Shown here: piece after piece, positions 63,154 through 64,000 of the stretch | Layout: the number at the start of each line of letters is the position of its first letter | How positions within the stretch are numbered: position 1 is the first letter of the stretch | Assembly (NCBI RefSeq): GCF_014284125.1 | Contig: NZ_JACOFX010000003.1 | Location: 304,936 to 368,935 of the forward strand | DNA: 64,000 nt | Source: Undibacterium umbellatum | GTDB taxonomy: Bacteria > Pseudomonadota > Gammaproteobacteria > Burkholderiales > Burkholderiaceae_D | Reading direction: 5' to 3' | Made by a program: the position numbers and the translations under genes | The notes under the pieces: generated by a model | The model's input: only the letters and a program-made list of their open reading frames with translations | What the model was told of the DNA's origin: nothing | The model's database searches: none

Positions 63154-63477
63154 TTGAGCTCAATATTGGAAAGGCAAGCGCAGCTAGATTTTGATATAGC
63201 TAACGCCTTAATTATGGCAACACCTGAATCTTGGACTTCTGCAGAAATGGAAGTTGAAAGAGATGAGAGTAGTGGTATTGAAAAAATTTCAGTACTTATT
63301 TTTAACAACGAAGGCAGTAAGGAAATTGTTCAAGGTACAGATGATATTTACGATGGCCTTTATAAATTATCAGGGCTATTGAGAGATAACGGTGCGAATA
63401 TTTGGGTGCGAGCTCTTTATTCGGTTGCTATGGATGACAATAAAAATTGGAAATATAAAGCTAAATTTGAATATTAG
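63154..63477 (+). CDS. Putative immunity protein (YezG/DUF600-like)
   Basis: 107 residues from TTG 63154, with GGGGGA 5 nt upstream. IANALIMATPESWTSAEMEV, then ISVLIFNNEGSKEIVQG and a final WKYKAKFEY resemble the small alpha/beta YezG-type immunity proteins paired with LXG toxins. No toxin gene is adjacent. Assignment is tentative. Confidence 0.45.
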   Translation: MSSILERQAQLDFDIANALIMATPESWTSAEMEVERDESSGIEKISVLIFNNEGSKEIVQGTDDIYDGLYKLSGLLRDNGANIWVRALYSVAMDDNKNWKYKAKFEY

Positions 63478-63508
63478 GTAATCGCTGCTGCGGTTGCCCT
63501 GATCAACA

Positions 63509-63562
63509 CGCGCAGGTGCGAATAGCCCCGCGTATTCGTACGCATGATTTAGTGGTGTTTAT
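63509..63562. repeat. Palindromic repeat, copy 3 (partial)
   Basis: CGCGCAGGTGCGAATAGCC, then CCGCGTATTCGTACGCATGA and TTTAGTGGTGTTTATT; shares 40 or more bp with copy 2 and ends where copy 4 begins. Confidence 0.7.
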
Positions 63563-63565
63563 TAG

Positions 63566-63605
63566 CCCGCGTAGGTACGAATAGCCCCGCGTATTCGTAC
63601 GAATG
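63566..63605. repeat. Palindromic repeat, copy 4 (partial)
   Basis: CCGCGTAGGTACGAATAGCC, then the complementary TATTCGTACG core; truncated at the right. Copies 3 and 4 are head to tail. Confidence 0.7.
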
Positions 63606-63720
63606 TTACCGCAAAATATCTCACACCCCTCGCGCACGCGTAAACGCTCGTAAGTTGCTAAGCCCCTTAGCAACCCCTCCCCGCGTGACTGGCTAGCCCG
63701 ATCACGTCACCATAGACGGC

Positions 63721-64000
63721 ATGGAATTCACCCTTGCCGACCTCTCCCGCCGCTTAGAAAACTTAGTCCGCTTTGGCACTATTGCTGAAGTGAAGCACGG
63801 CCGCGTACCGCAAGTGCGCCTGCAAATTGGCGACATCAAAACCGGTTTCTTGCCCATGGCAACGGCACGCGCTGGCAAAACAAAGACATGGAACCCGCCC
63901 ACAGTTGGCGAGCAATGCGTTTTGCTTTCACCCTCTGGTGAATTCGCGGGCGGCGTGGTCTTGCCAGGCATTGCCAGCAACCACAACCCCGCACCAGACA
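63721..64000 (+). CDS. V: Phage baseplate assembly protein (P2 gpV), 5' part
   Basis: 93 codons from ATG 63721 to the window edge, without stop. MEFTLADLSRRLENLVRFGT, then VRLQIGDIKTGFLP, WNPPTVGEQCVLLSPSGE and GGVVLPGIASN are gpV (spike, OB-fold) motifs. It resumes the P2 late operon after the 2.4-kb cargo zone. The C-terminal spike lies outside the window. Confidence 0.9.
   Translation, partial: MEFTLADLSRRLENLVRFGTIAEVKHGRVPQVRLQIGDIKTGFLPMATARAGKTKTWNPPTVGEQCVLLSPSGEFAGGVVLPGIASNHNPAPD

Larger units (their letters stand above)
49472..64000. mobile_element. P2-like prophage (left portion, continues past window)
   Basis: The gene order Q and P leftward, O, N, M, L, X rightward, then holin, lysozyme, Rz/Rz1, R, S and V is the P2 late-gene plan. 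Integrase, repressor, cox and replication genes are not between the tRNA scar and gene Q; only 3 kb of unrelated low-GC cargo is there. So the left flank is either deleted or replaced, and the recombination genes, if any, must lie to the right of 64000. The left boundary at 49472 is inferred from the broken tRNA. Confidence 0.7.

Overview
The window looks like chromosome from a betaproteobacterium of the order Burkholderiales, most likely family Oxalobacteraceae (Undibacterium-like). This is inferred from moderate GC content, the mix of LysR/TetR/Lrp regulators with small metabolic genes, an MreB-like short protein, and a P2-type prophage. No rRNA is present and the assignment to genus is not proven by the sequence.

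From 1 to about 31.7 kb is mostly ordinary accessory chromosome. It holds a FecR/DUF6600 surface protein, LysR regulators (one with a decayed partial copy 1.4 kb away), an alpha/beta hydrolase and TetR pair around a palindromic operator, an OPT peptide transporter, a DUF885-type metallopeptidase, flavin reductase, an Lrp/LysE exporter pair, an S41 protease, fumC, a nucleotide phosphodiesterase, a periplasmic chorismate mutase, a ClbS/DfsB-like protein, PadR with DUF2812, and an MFS/LysR pair. At 17.1-19.5 kb an operon encodes ADP-ribosylglycohydrolase, macrodomain protein and a second ADP-ribosylglycohydrolase, with a tandem 22-bp repeat in its promoter region.

The most unusual locus is 31.87-35.8 kb. 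Four tandem tRNA-like RNA genes each carry their own TATAAT box exactly 7 nt upstream. Each folds with an 8-bp acceptor stem plus a 5-bp T stem (8/5 rather than 7/5), has conserved D and T loops, and has a highly variable anticodon-arm region. Pairing at position 8 and elsewhere covaries between copies. Directly downstream lie an SDR-fold protein with an N-terminal Cys4 zinc knuckle and no catalytic tyrosine, an overlapping leucine-rich-repeat protein, and a small unknown acidic protein. I know of no described system with this make-up.

From 35.9 to 49.2 kb come an MreB-like protein, a gluzincin-type secreted metalloprotease, a propeller protein, esterase, a Cys-type sulfatase with a divergent LysR gene, RidA, and a stress-flavoured block (nhaR, DUF2062, TerB-like, HPF/RaiA).

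From 49.4 kb to the right edge is a P2-like prophage next to a tRNA-Gly(CCC) gene cut in its anticodon stem. The head module (Q and P leftward; O, N, M, L, X rightward), lysis genes (holin, SAR lysozyme, nested Rz/Rz1) and R, S, V are present, while integrase, repressor and replication genes are not in the window. Two low-GC cargo zones interrupt it: 49.7-52.4 kb (unknown genes, an Imm33-like protein and a 288-bp element with perfect 22-bp terminal inverted repeats) and 61.3-63.7 kb (putative immunity genes interleaved with at least four copies of a palindromic repeat).
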